This document shows, piece after piece, positions 8,528 to 21,935 of a DNA stretch of 64,000 nucleotides; position 1 is the first letter of the stretch; the number at the start of each line of letters is the position of its first letter. Both the position numbers and the translations under genes were made by a program. The stretch is from NCBI GenBank assembly GCA_945639195.1, contig CALZEE010000006.1, positions 62,001 through 126,000 of the forward strand, in the 5' to 3' direction. The stretch is from an uncultured Ignatzschineria sp. (GTDB lineage Bacteria > Pseudomonadota > Gammaproteobacteria > Cardiobacteriales > Wohlfahrtiimonadaceae). The notes under the pieces were generated by a model. It saw nothing but the letters and a program-made list of their open reading frames with translations. It was not told where the DNA came from and searched no databases.

Positions 8528-10339
8528 TTATAATGGCCAAAAATAGATAACTGCTGGAACGACCGCTACAATCAGTAACAGATCAAGTAGCAGCCCCATT
8601 CGCCAATAATCACCAAACTGATAGCCTCCAGGCCCCATTACCAATGTATTGGAATGATGCCCTATCGGGGTATTAAAGGCGCATGAACAAGCGATGGCAA
8701 TAATCATCAGATAAGGGTCAATATTATGCCCCATCATATTTGCCAAGCCTACCGCAATTGGTGCCATAATCACTGCTGTTGCCGAACTATTAATAACATC
8801 CGTAATCAGCATGGTTACTAACATGACTATAGACAATACTAACATAGCAGGCAAGCCTTCTAAAAGAGGGACAATGGATGTAACAATAATATTTGTCGCT
8901 CCAGAGGCCTCAAGTGCAGCACCAACGGTAATAAAACACCCAAGTAATACGACTAAAGGTCCATCGATACTCTGATAAACCTCTCTTAACGAAATGAGCT
9001 TGAAGACGATCATAAAGAAAATCGCCATCGGAAAAGCAATGTGTGGCGGTAAGATTTGAAAAGCCACCGCTAAGACGGAGAGAATAAAAATCCCCACCGT
9101 TGGTAACATCTTTGAAGAGGGTTTTAATCGAATATTCCGCTCTGCGAGTGGTAAACATCCTAAATGATTCATTGTTTCAGGAAGTTCCCGTTTATCCCCC
9201 TGAATAAGCAAAATATCGCCTGCTTTAAGCGTTAAACGAGAGAAGCGCTGACGAATGCTCTCACCCTGTCTTGAGACGCCTAATATGTTGATATTATAGC
9301 GCTCACGTAGATAGAGCTCAGAAATCATATGTCCGGCAATTCTCGCGCCGGCATTCACCACCACTTCTAAAATCTCTAAAGAGTCGAGATCATCTTTCTC
9401 TTTACCGGCAATCGAGAAGCGAATATTGACCCCAGAAAGTAGCTCTAACTGCTTCAGATCCTCGGGTTGTCCTTCAATCAGTAAGATATCATTTTCTCGC
9501 AGAGTCTCTTCTTTACTCGGCGATAAGAGGCGACGTGCTCCGCGAAGAATCGTCACAACATTCACATGATCTTCTGTTACCTTTTCAAGTTCGCCAATCG
9601 TTTTGCCAATAAACTTGTTATTCGCAACGATCGTCGCTTCTAATAAGTAGTCGTCCGTTTCAAAAAGACGTTTATTACTCTCTGTATCTCGAACAGGAAT
9701 CAACCGCCACCCAATAAAGGAGATATAGAGTAACCCCACCACCACGACAACAATCCCGACAGGAAGGAAGTCAAACATCGTAAAGGCCCCTAGCGAGGGA
9801 TCAGCCGTCTCTCGATATTGGGCAATAATCATATTCGGTGGCGTACCAATCAACGTTGCCGTTCCGCCAAGGAGCGAGGCAAATGCCATCGGCATTAATA
9901 ACTTAGAGGTGGGAATGTTGTAGCGTTGAGAGACCTGTAATGCTACCGGCATAATCAGTGCCAGCGCTCCAACATCATTCATAAAGGCTGAGAAAAATGC
10001 GACAAGCCCAGTTAATGTTAAGACGAGCAATACTGGTCGATCCGAAAAGCGACTCAAGTGCTGAGATAAATGGTAAGTTACCCCAGTATTCCCAAGGGCA
10101 TTACTTAACACTAAAACGGCGGCAACCGTAATGACAGCGCGATGACTAAAGCCAGAGAAAGCATTCCCTATTGGGACAACTCCGGCAAGGACCATCGCTA
10201 AAAGCGCACCTAAAGCAACAACGTCAAAACGCCATTTGCCAAGCATAAAGGTAATAAAACTACATAGTAAAATAACCAAGGCATAGAGTTGCACATTGGT
10301 TATTCCATTAATCAGTGGCTCAGAAAATAATGTCAGCAT
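8528..10339 (-). CDS. SLC13/DASS-type permease with two TrkA_C domains
   Basis: A 603-residue inner-membrane transporter. The N-terminal membrane half (about residues 15-210) includes SAFMNDVGALALIMPVAL and LLGGTATLIGTPPNMIIAQY, typical of the ArsB/NhaD/CitT ion-transporter superfamily. Two cytosolic RCK_C (TrkA_C) modules follow (about 225-300 and 315-390, each ending in an LLIQG/LLIEG strand), then a second membrane half with INSSATAVIMAPIAVGLA and FNTPIGHHSNTLVMGPGGY. Members move dicarboxylates, sulfate or other anions with sodium; substrate cannot be read here. It sits between ppk1 (10 bp) and tyrB. Confidence 0.85.
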   Translation of the reverse strand: MLTLFSEPLINGITNVQLYALVILLCSFITFMLGKWRFDVVALGALLAMVLAGVVPIGNAFSGFSHRAVITVAAVLVLSNALGNTGVTYHLSQHLSRFSDRPVLLVLTLTGLVAFFSAFMNDVGALALIMPVALQVSQRYNIPTSKLLMPMAFASLLGGTATLIGTPPNMIIAQYRETADPSLGAFTMFDFLPVGIVVVVVGLLYISFIGWRLIPVRDTESNKRLFETDDYLLEATIVANNKFIGKTIGELEKVTEDHVNVVTILRGARRLLSPSKEETLRENDILLIEGQPEDLKQLELLSGVNIRFSIAGKEKDDLDSLEILEVVVNAGARIAGHMISELYLRERYNINILGVSRQGESIRQRFSRLTLKAGDILLIQGDKRELPETMNHLGCLPLAERNIRLKPSSKMLPTVGIFILSVLAVAFQILPPHIAFPMAIFFMIVFKLISLREVYQSIDGPLVVLLGCFITVGAALEASGATNIIVTSIVPLLEGLPAMLVLSIVMLVTMLITDVINSSATAVIMAPIAVGLANMMGHNIDPYLMIIAIACSCAFNTPIGHHSNTLVMGPGGYQFGDYWRMGLLLDLLLIVAVVPAVIYFWPL

Positions 10340-10349
10340 GTGACCCCAT

Positions 10350-12422
10350 CTACTTCCGTGATATTAATAATTTTTCCTGTGCTGAGAGCATAGCCTCTCT
10401 TTCAGCCGTTGTAAATGTATGCTGTACGTATTCGCCTGTTTCCCCCTCTAATATCCACGCCGTATAATCATCGAAATAGGATAATAGCCCCTCACGGATA
10501 ATATGCGCTTTAATTGAAGGCGTTAAAATCGGGACGGCAATTTCAATTCTTCTAAAGAAATTACGATGCATCCAATCCGCACTAGAGAGATAGAGCTTCT
10601 CTGCCCCTTGATGATAAAAATAGAAAACACGGGAATGCTCTAAAAAGCGTCCGACAACAGAGAACACACGAATATTTTCAGATAAACCTTTTAGCCCGGG
10701 ACGAAGAGAACAAGCCCCTCTCACCAAAAGATCAATTTTTACTCCAGCCTGCGACGCCTCATAAAGTTTTTCAATGATGCTACTTTCTAATAACGCGTTC
10801 ATTCGCGCCATAATAAAGGCTTCTCTGCCAGCTTTCGCTTCTGCAATCTCAAATTCAATATGCTTTAAGAGATTATCATAAAGCGTAAAGGGTGCTTGCC
10901 ATAACTTCTTCAATATCGGAGGACGCCCTAAGCTTCCTAAATTTACAAAAATATTCGTCACATCTTGGGCAATCTCACGATCACTTGTCATGAGCGCAAA
11001 GTCTGTATAGACTCTAGCGGTTCCCGTATGGTAATTCCCGGTGCTTAAATGGGTATAATATTCTAAATAGTCTGGATTATCTTCCCGCGGCTCATTACGT
11101 ACAATGAGTAACATCTTCGCATGGGTTTTATAGCCAAAGATTCCATAAACAACCTTAACGCCCGCCTCTTCTAGAATCGAAGCCCAAGTCAGATTGGTCT
11201 CCTCGTCAAAACGTGCCATTAACTCACAGACAACATTTACCTCTTTCCCATTTTTAGCCGCTGCAACAAGATGCTTCATCAGCTGGGAATCATTTCCTGT
11301 CCGATAGATTGTCATCCGGATCATCTGCACTTTAGGGTCTTTCGCAGCCACTTCTAAGAGTCGAACCGTTGGTGCAAAGTTATCAAAAGGATGATGGAAC
11401 AACTGCTCTTTCTCACGAATAATCGAGAATATATCGGTCGTATCTACCCATTTTTCTGAGTATTTAGGAAGAAATTCCGGATAGAAAAGCTCACTACGCT
11501 CCTTCAGGAAATCACGTAATTCTCGAAAACGCGTTAGATCGATAAAATTCTTCAGCGGGTAAATCTCTGTAGCAGGTAATTCAAATTCTTTCGCTAAAAA
11601 TGAGACCAGTTTTTTCGGCATATACTGACTGATTTCCAATCGTACTGCATGACCGAAATTCCGCTGATGCAGCTCACCTTTCAAGGCTTGATGGAGATTC
11701 GTTAGCTCCTCTTTATCAATAAACAGATGACTATTGCGTGTCACTCTAAACTGATAAGCCGCCTTCACGGTAAACCCATTAAAAATCGTTGTTAATTGAT
11801 CTCGAATCACTTCACATAAAGAGGTGAAACGAACTGCCCCGTCCTCATCAGAAAGGAGAATCAAGGATGAGAGATTTTTAGGAATCGATAGCATTGCCGT
11901 ATCAACTTCGCGACCATAGATATCTTTTCCTTTTAATTCAATAATATAATTTAAGGATTTATTATGGATATGCGGAAATGGATGGGCAATATCAAGCGCA
12001 ATCGGCGTCAATAGAGGATTAATCGATTCATGAAAGTAACTATCAAGTTGCTCCCGATCATCATCACTCCACGCATCACGGGGAATAAACTTCACATTTG
12101 CCACTTCATCTAAGAGTGGTAAAACTTCATTGTTAAAGACCTTATACTGCTCCGCCACGAGATTACTCACGCGCTCAAAGATCGATTTTTGCCACTTAGC
12201 AACCGGCTCTCCATCCACCATATCCTCACCTGCAAAGATGCGCTCTTTGATATTCGCAAAACGAACTTCAAAAAACTCATCCAAATTCGAGGAGACGATT
12301 GTAATAAAGTTAAGGCGCTCTAATAACGGCGTACTCGCATTTTCAGCTTGTTTTAACACACGCTCTTGAAAAGCAAGAATCGATTTTTCTCGGTTAAACA
12401 GTAATTGATCCATAGGCATCAT
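10350..12422 (-). CDS. ppk1: Polyphosphate kinase 1
   Basis: Transfers the terminal phosphate of ATP to long-chain polyphosphate and works in reverse. At 690 residues it is the normal PPK1 size. Visible motifs: the N-terminal helical domain with SNLDEFFEVRFANIKERI; a head domain; phospholipase-D-like C1 domain with MTIYRTGNDSQLMKHL, YKTHAKM (the histidine is the expected phosphohistidine) and STGNYHTGTARVYTDF; C2 domain with LVRGACSLRPG and MHRNFFRRIEIAVPI. The start is ambiguous among ATGs at 12422, 12419 and 12413; none has a good Shine-Dalgarno. It follows the ATP synthase operon after a terminator. Confidence 0.96.
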   Translation of the reverse strand: MMPMDQLLFNREKSILAFQERVLKQAENASTPLLERLNFITIVSSNLDEFFEVRFANIKERIFAGEDMVDGEPVAKWQKSIFERVSNLVAEQYKVFNNEVLPLLDEVANVKFIPRDAWSDDDREQLDSYFHESINPLLTPIALDIAHPFPHIHNKSLNYIIELKGKDIYGREVDTAMLSIPKNLSSLILLSDEDGAVRFTSLCEVIRDQLTTIFNGFTVKAAYQFRVTRNSHLFIDKEELTNLHQALKGELHQRNFGHAVRLEISQYMPKKLVSFLAKEFELPATEIYPLKNFIDLTRFRELRDFLKERSELFYPEFLPKYSEKWVDTTDIFSIIREKEQLFHHPFDNFAPTVRLLEVAAKDPKVQMIRMTIYRTGNDSQLMKHLVAAAKNGKEVNVVCELMARFDEETNLTWASILEEAGVKVVYGIFGYKTHAKMLLIVRNEPREDNPDYLEYYTHLSTGNYHTGTARVYTDFALMTSDREIAQDVTNIFVNLGSLGRPPILKKLWQAPFTLYDNLLKHIEFEIAEAKAGREAFIMARMNALLESSIIEKLYEASQAGVKIDLLVRGACSLRPGLKGLSENIRVFSVVGRFLEHSRVFYFYHQGAEKLYLSSADWMHRNFFRRIEIAVPILTPSIKAHIIREGLLSYFDDYTAWILEGETGEYVQHTFTTAEREAMLSAQEKLLISRK

Positions 12423-12432
12423 ATCTCATCGT

Positions 12433-12460
12433 AAAAAAAAGCCCGTCTTAGTGACGGGCC
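12433..12460 (-). terminator. Terminator of the ATP synthase operon
   Basis: On the minus strand GCCCGTC-ACTAA-GACGGGC is followed by eight T, 16 bp after the atpC stop and just ahead of ppk1. Confidence 0.9.
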
Positions 12461-12475
12461 TTTAACTTTTAAATA

Positions 12476-12889
12476 TTAAAGATTTTTCAATCTATTCACT
12501 GCATCTAATTGAGACTTAGCTAACGTTAGTTCAACTAACGCCTTCTCGATATCAAGCTCAGGTTTACCTGATTCAATAGCAGCTCTTGCTTCAGCTTTAG
12601 CTTTTTCAACTGCTGCTGCATCAAGATCTTTTGCACGCTCTGCGCAGTCCGCTAGAACAATAACCGCTTGAGGTTGAATTTCAAGTAAACCACCTGAAAT
12701 CCAGAAAACCTCTTCTGTGCCGTTTTCTAATGTTAAACGAACTTGTCCTGGCTTAAGCTGCGCTAAAGTCGGAACGTGACCAGGATAAACACCTATCTCG
12801 CCTGTAATTGCTGTAGCCGTGAAGAAGGAAGCAACTCCTGCAAAAAGCTCTTTTTCAGCACTTACAATAGTGACATTGATAGTTTTCAT
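12476..12889 (-). CDS. atpC: ATP synthase F1 epsilon subunit
   Basis: Epsilon is the small rotor subunit that links gamma to the c-ring and can inhibit ATP hydrolysis. The 137-residue sequence has the N-terminal beta-sandwich (VSAEKELFAG, GEIGVYPGHVPTLAQLKPG, GGLLEIQP) and a C-terminal two-helix segment rich in Ala/Glu/Lys. Last gene of the atp operon, 12 bp after atpD, followed by the operon terminator. Confidence 0.96.
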   Translation of the reverse strand: MKTINVTIVSAEKELFAGVASFFTATAITGEIGVYPGHVPTLAQLKPGQVRLTLENGTEEVFWISGGLLEIQPQAVIVLADCAERAKDLDAAAVEKAKAEARAAIESGKPELDIEKALVELTLAKSQLDAVNRLKNL

Positions 12890-12901
12890 ATTATCCCCTT
12901 A

Positions 12902-14296
<1,395 letters not shown>

Positions 14297-14334
14297 CTAA
14301 ACCTCTATTAACCCAAATTTTTGTTAACGTCGTA

Positions 14335-15234
14335 TTAATTGATTGCTGCCGCACCACTAACAATCTCAGTAATTTCCTGAGTAATTGCTGCCTGACGAGC
14401 TTTGTTGTAGACCAATTGTAATTCATCAATAATATCGCTCGCGTTATCACTTGCTGCTTTCATCGCAATCATACGTGCAGCCATTTCACAGGCAACGTTT
14501 TCTACGACAGCTTGATAAATTGAGTATTCGATATAACGATCTAATACAATATTCATGAGTTCTACAGGCGCAGAATCATAGACATAATCCCATGCCAAGT
14601 TCGAGCCATCTGCCGCTAAGCTTTCAAAGCCTAAGCGCTTCTGAAGTGCTCCTGGTACTACCGGAAGAACTTGAATCTTAGATGGCTTTTGCGTCATTGT
14701 ATTCACAAACTCGTTAGCAAAAACATGGAGTTCATCAATTTTCCCGCTTTGGAAAAGATCGAGCATTGTCGTTGTAATTCCAATCAGATCTTTCGACGCA
14801 GGTGCATCACCTATGTTATTCACTGTTGCAACGAGATTACCGCCAAAGCGTGAGAAGAATGCATTCGCCTTATTCCCTACCGTCGCGATTTCAACTTCAA
14901 CACCATTTGTTTTCCATTCTTTCATTTGGTTTGCTACGAGTTTAAATAAGTTGTTATTTAAACCGCCCGCTAAACCACGGTCAGAACTGACAACAATGAT
15001 CCCAACGCGTTTTACATCGCGTTGGACCAAGTATTGATGTTTGAATTCCTCTGTTGTTGCTTCAGCTAAATGCGCAGCAAGCTTAACGATTTGCTGAGCA
15101 TAAGGGAAAGATTTATTACGGCGAAGTTGCGTAGCACGCATCTTACTCGCTGCAACCATCTCCATTGCACTAGTAATCTTCTGAGTATTACTAATACTTT
15201 TAATCTTACTACGTATTTCTTTTCCAACAGCCAT
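14335..15234 (-). CDS. atpG: ATP synthase F1 gamma subunit
   Basis: The central shaft of the F1 motor. The 299-residue protein begins with the conserved [20 protein letters not shown] coiled coil, has [13 protein letters not shown] in the middle and ends with a long helix including [20 protein letters not shown]. The ATG start at 15234 gives the usual length. Gap of 44 bp to atpD. Confidence 0.98.
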   Translation of the reverse strand: MAVGKEIRSKIKSISNTQKITSAMEMVAASKMRATQLRRNKSFPYAQQIVKLAAHLAEATTEEFKHQYLVQRDVKRVGIIVVSSDRGLAGGLNNNLFKLVANQMKEWKTNGVEVEIATVGNKANAFFSRFGGNLVATVNNIGDAPASKDLIGITTTMLDLFQSGKIDELHVFANEFVNTMTQKPSKIQVLPVVPGALQKRLGFESLAADGSNLAWDYVYDSAPVELMNIVLDRYIEYSIYQAVVENVACEMAARMIAMKAASDNASDIIDELQLVYNKARQAAITQEITEIVSGAAAIN

Positions 15235-15276
15235 GAAATTCCTACCTAATTGCTATGTTACGAACTAAAAAGTAGC

Positions 15277-16827
15277 TTATGCTACTTTCCAGCTTCCACC
15301 TTTCTTATACTGACTAACAACTTTATCAAGTGCTGCTAAAACGTCGTCGTTATAAGCGCCTTTGCCGTTGATGTCTGTTAAGAGCTCTTGGTCTGTTGCA
15401 TTTGCAGAAGCAATAAGACCCTGTGCGAATGGACGTACTTCTTCAATTGGTAAATCATCAACATAGTCATACTCAATCGCGTAGAGAACTAACGCCATTT
15501 CAGCAATCGTATATGGACGATATTGTGCTTGTTTCATTAATTCCATAACACGTTGACCGCGCGCGAGCTGTCTGCGAGTTACTTCATCAAGGTCTGAAGC
15601 GAATTGAGAGAACGCTGCAAGCTCACGATACTGAGCAAGTGCGAGACGAACACCACCACCAAGCTTACTAATAAGTTTAGTCTGTGCCGCACCACCAACA
15701 CGTGATACCGAGATACCCGCGTTCATCGCAGGACGTACGCCTGAGTTGAAGAGTGCTGACTCAAGGAAGATCTGTCCATCAGTAATTGAAATAACGTTAG
15801 TTGGTACGAACGCTGATACGTCCCCACCTTGTGTTTCAATAATTGGAAGTGCAGTTAATGAACCAGTCTTACCTTTTACTTCACCGTTAGTGAACTTCTC
15901 AACGTAGTCTGCGTTTACACGCGCTGCACGCTCAAGGAGTCTTGAGTGAAGGTAGAAAACATCTCCAGGATAAGCTTCACGACCTGGCGGACGACGAAGA
16001 AGGAGTGAAATCTGACGATATGCAACAGCTTGTTTAGATAAGTCATCATAAATGATGAGCGCATCTTCACCACGGTCACGGAAGTATTCACCCATCGTAC
16101 AACCTGTGTACGCTGATAAATATTGAATTGCCGCTGACTCTGAAGCACTTGCTGCAACAACGATTGTATGTGCCATTGCATCATGCTCTTCGAGCTTCGC
16201 TACAATGTTTGCAATCGTTGAGTTTTTCTGACCAATCGCAACATAAATACATTTAATACCACTATTTTTTTGGTTAATAATTGTATCAATTGCAATTGCA
16301 GTTTTACCTGTTTGACGGTCACCGATGATTAACTCACGTTGGCCGCGACCTACTGGTACCATCGCATCAATTGCGACATAACCAGTTTGCATTGGTTGAT
16401 CAACTGATTGACGATCAATAACGCCAGGAGCGATTTGTTCGATCGGAGCAGTTAATTTAGTACCAAGCTCGCCTTTACCATCGATAGGATTACCAAGTCC
16501 GTCAACAACACGACCTAATAATTCTGGACCGATTGGTGCTTCAAGAATACGACCAGTACATCTAACTTTGTCGCCTTCAGTAATTTTTTCGTAATCACCA
16601 AGAAGTACAACCCCTACTGAATCTCTCTCAAGGTTCAGTGCAAGACCGCGAACACCGTGTGGAAGTTCAACCATTTCACCTTGCATCACAGCGTTAATAC
16701 CGTGAACGCGAGCAATTCCATCAGTTAAACTAACAACTGTACCTTCAGTACTTTCTTCAGGTTTGAGTTCAAATTCTTCAATCTTGGATTTAATGAGATC
16801 ACTGATCTCAGATGGATTTAATTGCAT
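15277..16827 (-). CDS. atpA: ATP synthase F1 alpha subunit
   Basis: Non-catalytic nucleotide-binding subunit of F1 that contributes the arginine finger. The 516-residue protein has Walker [16 protein letters not shown], the [27 protein letters not shown] block and [30 protein letters not shown] C-terminal signature. It lies 31 bp after atpH and 42 bp before atpG. Confidence 0.98.
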   Translation of the reverse strand: MQLNPSEISDLIKSKIEEFELKPEESTEGTVVSLTDGIARVHGINAVMQGEMVELPHGVRGLALNLERDSVGVVLLGDYEKITEGDKVRCTGRILEAPIGPELLGRVVDGLGNPIDGKGELGTKLTAPIEQIAPGVIDRQSVDQPMQTGYVAIDAMVPVGRGQRELIIGDRQTGKTAIAIDTIINQKNSGIKCIYVAIGQKNSTIANIVAKLEEHDAMAHTIVVAASASESAAIQYLSAYTGCTMGEYFRDRGEDALIIYDDLSKQAVAYRQISLLLRRPPGREAYPGDVFYLHSRLLERAARVNADYVEKFTNGEVKGKTGSLTALPIIETQGGDVSAFVPTNVISITDGQIFLESALFNSGVRPAMNAGISVSRVGGAAQTKLISKLGGGVRLALAQYRELAAFSQFASDLDEVTRRQLARGQRVMELMKQAQYRPYTIAEMALVLYAIEYDYVDDLPIEEVRPFAQGLIASANATDQELLTDINGKGAYNDDVLAALDKVVSQYKKGGSWKVA

Positions 16828-16858
16828 CTTTTAAATCTTCCTTTTATATTCATTAAAC

Positions 16859-17407
16859 TTAATTCATTGATCGGATCATGCCGTCTAGACGACCTAAAAT
16901 CGAACCATCAATGACTAAATCATCTATTTTTAAAATAGCACCACCTAATAAGGAAGGCGAAATGGTTACTGTTAATTCGATCTCTTTATTAAAACGCTTT
17001 TGAAGAGCTTTAACAAACATCTCTCGTTGCCCATCCGTTAATGGATATGCGCTTTGCATTTCCACTTCAAGAATGTTTCGCTCTGCTAATAAACGCATTC
17101 TGAATTCATCATAGACAGAGGGCAAAATCTCATAACGCTTGTTTTCACTAATTGTTAGTAAAAACCCATTCTCTTCTTCAGTGAGATCACGATTGATAAT
17201 CTTAGCTGATAACTCACCTAAGAATGCTTTTTTCTTTTCGAAACCTAGCTCTGGTAAGCACATCACGTCATAAGTTGCCTTATCACTCATTAATTTTTTT
17301 AATGAGAGAAGGAATTCCTGCCAGCGATCTGCGCTATTAGAATCTTCCTTGGCAATCATAAACACGGCTTCCGCGTAAGGTCTTGCTACTGTTGCTAATT
17401 CTGACAT
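16859..17407 (-). CDS. atpH: ATP synthase F1 delta subunit
   Basis: Delta joins the top of F1 to the b-subunit stalk (OSCP). The 182-residue sequence shows the N-terminal helical part starting with ARPYAEAVFMIAKE and the C-terminal signature TVTISPSLLGGAILKIDDLVIDGSI. Normal length and position between atpF and atpA. Confidence 0.96.
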   Translation of the reverse strand: MSELATVARPYAEAVFMIAKEDSNSADRWQEFLLSLKKLMSDKATYDVMCLPELGFEKKKAFLGELSAKIINRDLTEEENGFLLTISENKRYEILPSVYDEFRMRLLAERNILEVEMQSAYPLTDGQREMFVKALQKRFNKEIELTVTISPSLLGGAILKIDDLVIDGSILGRLDGMIRSMN

Positions 17408-17463
17408 ATTACATCACATCGTTTATTAGTTATCAAAATGCTCTTCATAAGAAGAGCAGGCGA

Positions 17464-17934
17464 CTATAGTTGATTTGCTAACTCTTCTAACATCTTAGCG
17501 TGAGTTGTCTCATCAACTTCTTTTTCAATGATCTTGCTTGCGCCTTGGATACTCAAAGCAACTAACTGTTTTCTCAAGCTTTCTTTCACTTGATTAAGTT
17601 CTGCTTGAATCTTCGCGTGCGCCGCATCAATCTCTCTTTGCCCAACTTCTTTGCTATCTAGTTTAGATTTAGCAATCAAGCTATCCGCTTGTTGCTGAGC
17701 CTTACCCACTAAACCTGCAGCTTCTAGATGTGCTTGTTTAAGTAACCCATCTACTTCTGCTTCAGCTGTTGCTTGCGCCGCAACGCTCTCTTCAGCTGCT
17801 GCTAAACCTTCAGCAATTTTCGCACGTCTCTCTTCAATAGCTTTGATTAAAGGTGGCCAGATAAACTTCATAACCACCAAAACCAAAATGAAAAAGACGA
17901 TAAACTGGGCAATCAAGGTTGCGTTAATATTCAT
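17464..17934 (-). CDS. atpF: ATP synthase Fo b subunit
   Basis: Peripheral stalk subunit. The 156-residue protein begins [10 protein letters not shown], continues into one N-terminal membrane helix ([19 protein letters not shown]) and then a long charged coiled coil ([15 protein letters not shown] onward), as in b subunits with N-terminal NINATLIGQ. Located between atpE and atpH. Confidence 0.96.
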   Translation of the reverse strand: MNINATLIAQFIVFFILVLVVMKFIWPPLIKAIEERRAKIAEGLAAAEESVAAQATAEAEVDGLLKQAHLEAAGLVGKAQQQADSLIAKSKLDSKEVGQREIDAAHAKIQAELNQVKESLRKQLVALSIQGASKIIEKEVDETTHAKMLEELANQL

Positions 17935-18003
17935 GTTACTACCTATCCTTTATATGCCTGTACAACAAATGCCTTTACCACTTAAGCTTTAAGTGTAATG
18001 TAA

Positions 18004-18264
<261 letters not shown>

Positions 18265-18309
18265 CTAACGTTAACAATAATAATAAAACACAATCTTACG
18301 ATTGATTCT

Positions 18310-19502
<1,193 letters not shown>

Positions 19503-19531
19503 CAGATCCTCGCCTTTAAATTCATGCCAAG

Positions 19532-19560
19532 ATTATAGTCGCCCCTACTCACAAGGTCAA
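19532..19560 (-). promoter_or_regulatory. Sigma-70 promoter of the ATP synthase operon
   Basis: On the minus strand a TTGACC -35 (19555-19560) and a perfect TATAAT -10 (19532-19537) are separated by exactly 17 bp, just upstream of atpI. A hairpin formed by AGCGAT/ATCGCT and GTAGC/GCTAC lies between this promoter and the parB stop and lacks a T run, so it may only partly separate parAB from atp transcription. Confidence 0.85.
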
Positions 19561-19589
19561 CTTATTCGTAGCGATTTTGTAGCGCTAGG

Positions 19590-20465
19590 CTACGATCGCT
19601 TAATTTTCTCTAAAACACCTTCAAGCTCTTCTAAGGAGTTATAACGAATGACGACTTCGCCTTTCCCCCCTTTTTTAGACTTAATCTCTGTAGACGCGCC
19701 TAAGATCTCACTCAAATTACGCTCCAAAGAGAGTACATCGTGATCTTTTTTCGGACTACTGAGCGGTTTTGAAGGTTTTTTATTCGCAAAATCTTTCACA
19801 AGCTGCTCGGTTTCTCGTACCGTTAAATTTGCTTTTACTACTTGATTTGCAACCACAACTTGATCTTTTTTCGCAAGTGTTAATAGCGCTCTTGCATGTC
19901 CCATATCGAGTTTTTGCAACGCTAATAATTCTTGCACCGCTTCATCAAGCTCTAACAATCTTAATGTATTGGTAATTGATGAACGAGATTTCCCAATCAC
20001 CTCTCCGGCTTCTTGATGCGTCAGCGTAAATTCTTCAATTAAGCGTTTCAATGCAACAGCGGTCTCAACAGGATTTAAATTCTCCCGTTGAATGTTTTCA
20101 ATCAAAGCAACTGCTAAAGCTTCCTGATCACTCATCTCTTTAAAGATGACAGGAACAGCTTTTAATCCTGCTAACTGCGAAGCACGCCATCTTCTCTCAC
20201 CCGCTAAGATCTCGAACTTATCTTGTCCTTTCACTTCACGGATCACGATCGGCTGAATAATACCTTGCGCCTTGATAGATGCCGCTAATGTCTCAAGCGC
20301 CTCTTTATCAAAAAAACGACGTGGCTGATATTTACCCGGCGTGAGCTTCTCGATAGAGACCTCTTTCACCCCTTCTCGCTCAACTTTCACCGCATCCGTT
20401 GCGATCTCTGCACTCTTCTGGCTTAAGAGCATTTCTAAGCCACGACCTAATCCTCTTTTCTTCAC
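19590..20465 (-). CDS. parB: Chromosome-partitioning protein ParB
   Basis: DNA-binding CTPase that loads at parS and spreads to guide chromosome segregation with ParA and SMC. The 291-residue protein has the N-terminal KRGLGRGLEMLL peptide that contacts ParA, the CTP-binding domain with GERRWRASQLAGL, then IENIQRENLNPVE and the helix-turn-helix, and a basic C-terminal dimerisation domain. It begins with GTG (20465) two bases after the parA stop; the AAGAGG Shine-Dalgarno lies inside the end of parA, consistent with translational coupling. Confidence 0.96.
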   Translation of the reverse strand: MKKRGLGRGLEMLLSQKSAEIATDAVKVEREGVKEVSIEKLTPGKYQPRRFFDKEALETLAASIKAQGIIQPIVIREVKGQDKFEILAGERRWRASQLAGLKAVPVIFKEMSDQEALAVALIENIQRENLNPVETAVALKRLIEEFTLTHQEAGEVIGKSRSSITNTLRLLELDEAVQELLALQKLDMGHARALLTLAKKDQVVVANQVVKANLTVRETEQLVKDFANKKPSKPLSSPKKDHDVLSLERNLSEILGASTEIKSKKGGKGEVVIRYNSLEELEGVLEKIKRS

Positions 20466-20467
20466 GA

Positions 20468-21244
20468 CTACCTCTTTTTACTTCGAGCAATAACTTCACG
20501 TGCGAGCTCTGTATAGGCCACTGCACCTTTAGATTTTCCATCATAAACTGTAATCGGAACACCATAACTCGGTGCTTCTGCGAGTCTGACATTTCGAGGA
20601 ACGATTGTTTCAAACATTCGATCGCCAAAGTGAGCCTCTAAGTTTTCTGATACTTGCACTGCCAATGTATTTCGTCCGTCATACATGGTTCGAAGAACAC
20701 CCATAATATTCAATGCCGGGTTTGTTGCATCCTTCACTGATGAGATCGTATCCATCAATCCAGAGATCCCTTCCAATGCATAATATTCACACTGTACAGG
20801 AATAATGATGTCTGTTGCTACTGCAAATGCATTTAATGTCAACATATTTAAAGATGGCGCACAATCTAAGATGATGAAATCAAAGTTCCCTAGGATCGGT
20901 GCAAGTGCCTCTTTCAAGGTAAATACGCCTTTAGAGGCCTCTGTTAACACCACTTCCACACCGGTTAAATCCCCATTGGCACCAATGAGTCTTAAGCCTG
21001 CTTTCTCCAGATCCATGATCACATCAGCGAGCGTTGCTTCTCCCATAAGGAGATCGACAACCCCATATTCGAGTGATTGCTTATCAACCCCGATACCCGT
21101 TGTTGCATTCCCTTGCGGATCTAAGTCGATCAAGAGAACATTGGGGCGCATTTTGCTCTCAGTGAGGCTTGAGGCGAGATTTACTGCGGTCGTGGTTTTA
21201 CCAACGCCGCCCTTTTGATTTGCTACTGCAATAATCGTTGCCAA
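20468..21244 (-). CDS. parA: Chromosome-partitioning ATPase ParA (Soj)
   Basis: Deviant-Walker ATPase that forms a DNA-bound gradient for ParB complexes. The 258-residue sequence begins with VANQKGGVGKTTTAVNLA (both lysines present), then LLIDLDPQGNATTGIG and ILDCAPSLNMLTLNA. The start is a TTG at 21244, supported by an AGGTAGGA Shine-Dalgarno 7-8 bases upstream; no ATG exists before the Walker motif. It lies 47 bp after rsmG. Confidence 0.96.
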   Translation of the reverse strand: MATIIAVANQKGGVGKTTTAVNLASSLTESKMRPNVLLIDLDPQGNATTGIGVDKQSLEYGVVDLLMGEATLADVIMDLEKAGLRLIGANGDLTGVEVVLTEASKGVFTLKEALAPILGNFDFIILDCAPSLNMLTLNAFAVATDIIIPVQCEYYALEGISGLMDTISSVKDATNPALNIMGVLRTMYDGRNTLAVQVSENLEAHFGDRMFETIVPRNVRLAEAPSYGVPITVYDGKSKGAVAYTELAREVIARSKKR

Positions 21245-21291
21245 TTGCGATTCCTACCTTTGTAAATTGAAGATGAAATTATAGCAAAAAA

Positions 21292-21927
21292 CTACTTTGA
21301 TAAGAATATCAAGTGTCGTTCTTCAGCCAATCCGGGAACATCAAGGGAGACAACCTCTCTCACAGGGAATGCCTTTGCATCGCCCCACTCATCCTCGATG
21401 AATTTCCCCTTCATAGCCGCCATCTTACCGCCCTCTTTCAAGAGATGCTCCGACCAATTAACCATATCCTCACCACTCGCAAATGCGCGCGAGAGAACCG
21501 CATCATAGCGCTCTTCTGGCTGAAAATCTTGCACTCGAGATGTCACGATTTCAACATTGGGCAGTCCAATTTCTAATTTCATCTGATTAATAAAGCGAGT
21601 ACGTTTAATGGCACTATCTAGCAATGTGAACTGTGCATTCGGCATGATAATAGATAATGGTACACCCGGAAGCCCGGCACCTGTTCCTACATCTATAAAT
21701 CGTCCGTTAGGAATTCTTGACTCTAGCTCTGGCGCAAGCACCAAAGAATCTAAAAGATGCTTGATGATCATCTCTTGAGGATCCGTAATGGCAGTCAGGT
21801 TGTAAGCCTTATTCCACAACAACATGCCTTGGAGATATTTTGTCAGCTTACTGCACGCATCTTCACCCACTTCAAAAGAGAGGGTATCTAGTGCGGCTCT
21901 GACATCTTCTTGTACTATTTGACTCAT
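21292..21927 (-). CDS. rsmG: 16S rRNA (guanine-527-N7)-methyltransferase RsmG (GidB)
   Basis: S-adenosylmethionine-dependent methylation of G527 in 16S rRNA; loss is known to give low-level streptomycin resistance. The 211-residue protein has the SAM motif FIDVGTGAGLPGVPLSI, YNLTAITDPQEMIIKHLLDS and SRAFAS. It starts 8 bp after moeA and precedes parAB, the usual neighbours except that mnmG is missing from this locus. Confidence 0.96.
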   Translation of the reverse strand: MSQIVQEDVRAALDTLSFEVGEDACSKLTKYLQGMLLWNKAYNLTAITDPQEMIIKHLLDSLVLAPELESRIPNGRFIDVGTGAGLPGVPLSIIMPNAQFTLLDSAIKRTRFINQMKLEIGLPNVEIVTSRVQDFQPEERYDAVLSRAFASGEDMVNWSEHLLKEGGKMAAMKGKFIEDEWGDAKAFPVREVVSLDVPGLAEERHLIFLSK

Positions 21928-21935
21928 ATTTCTAC

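Noticed and set aside
12130..12369. Small plus-strand frame inside ppk1
   Set aside because: Antisense to a conserved coding region, with no recognisable protein features.
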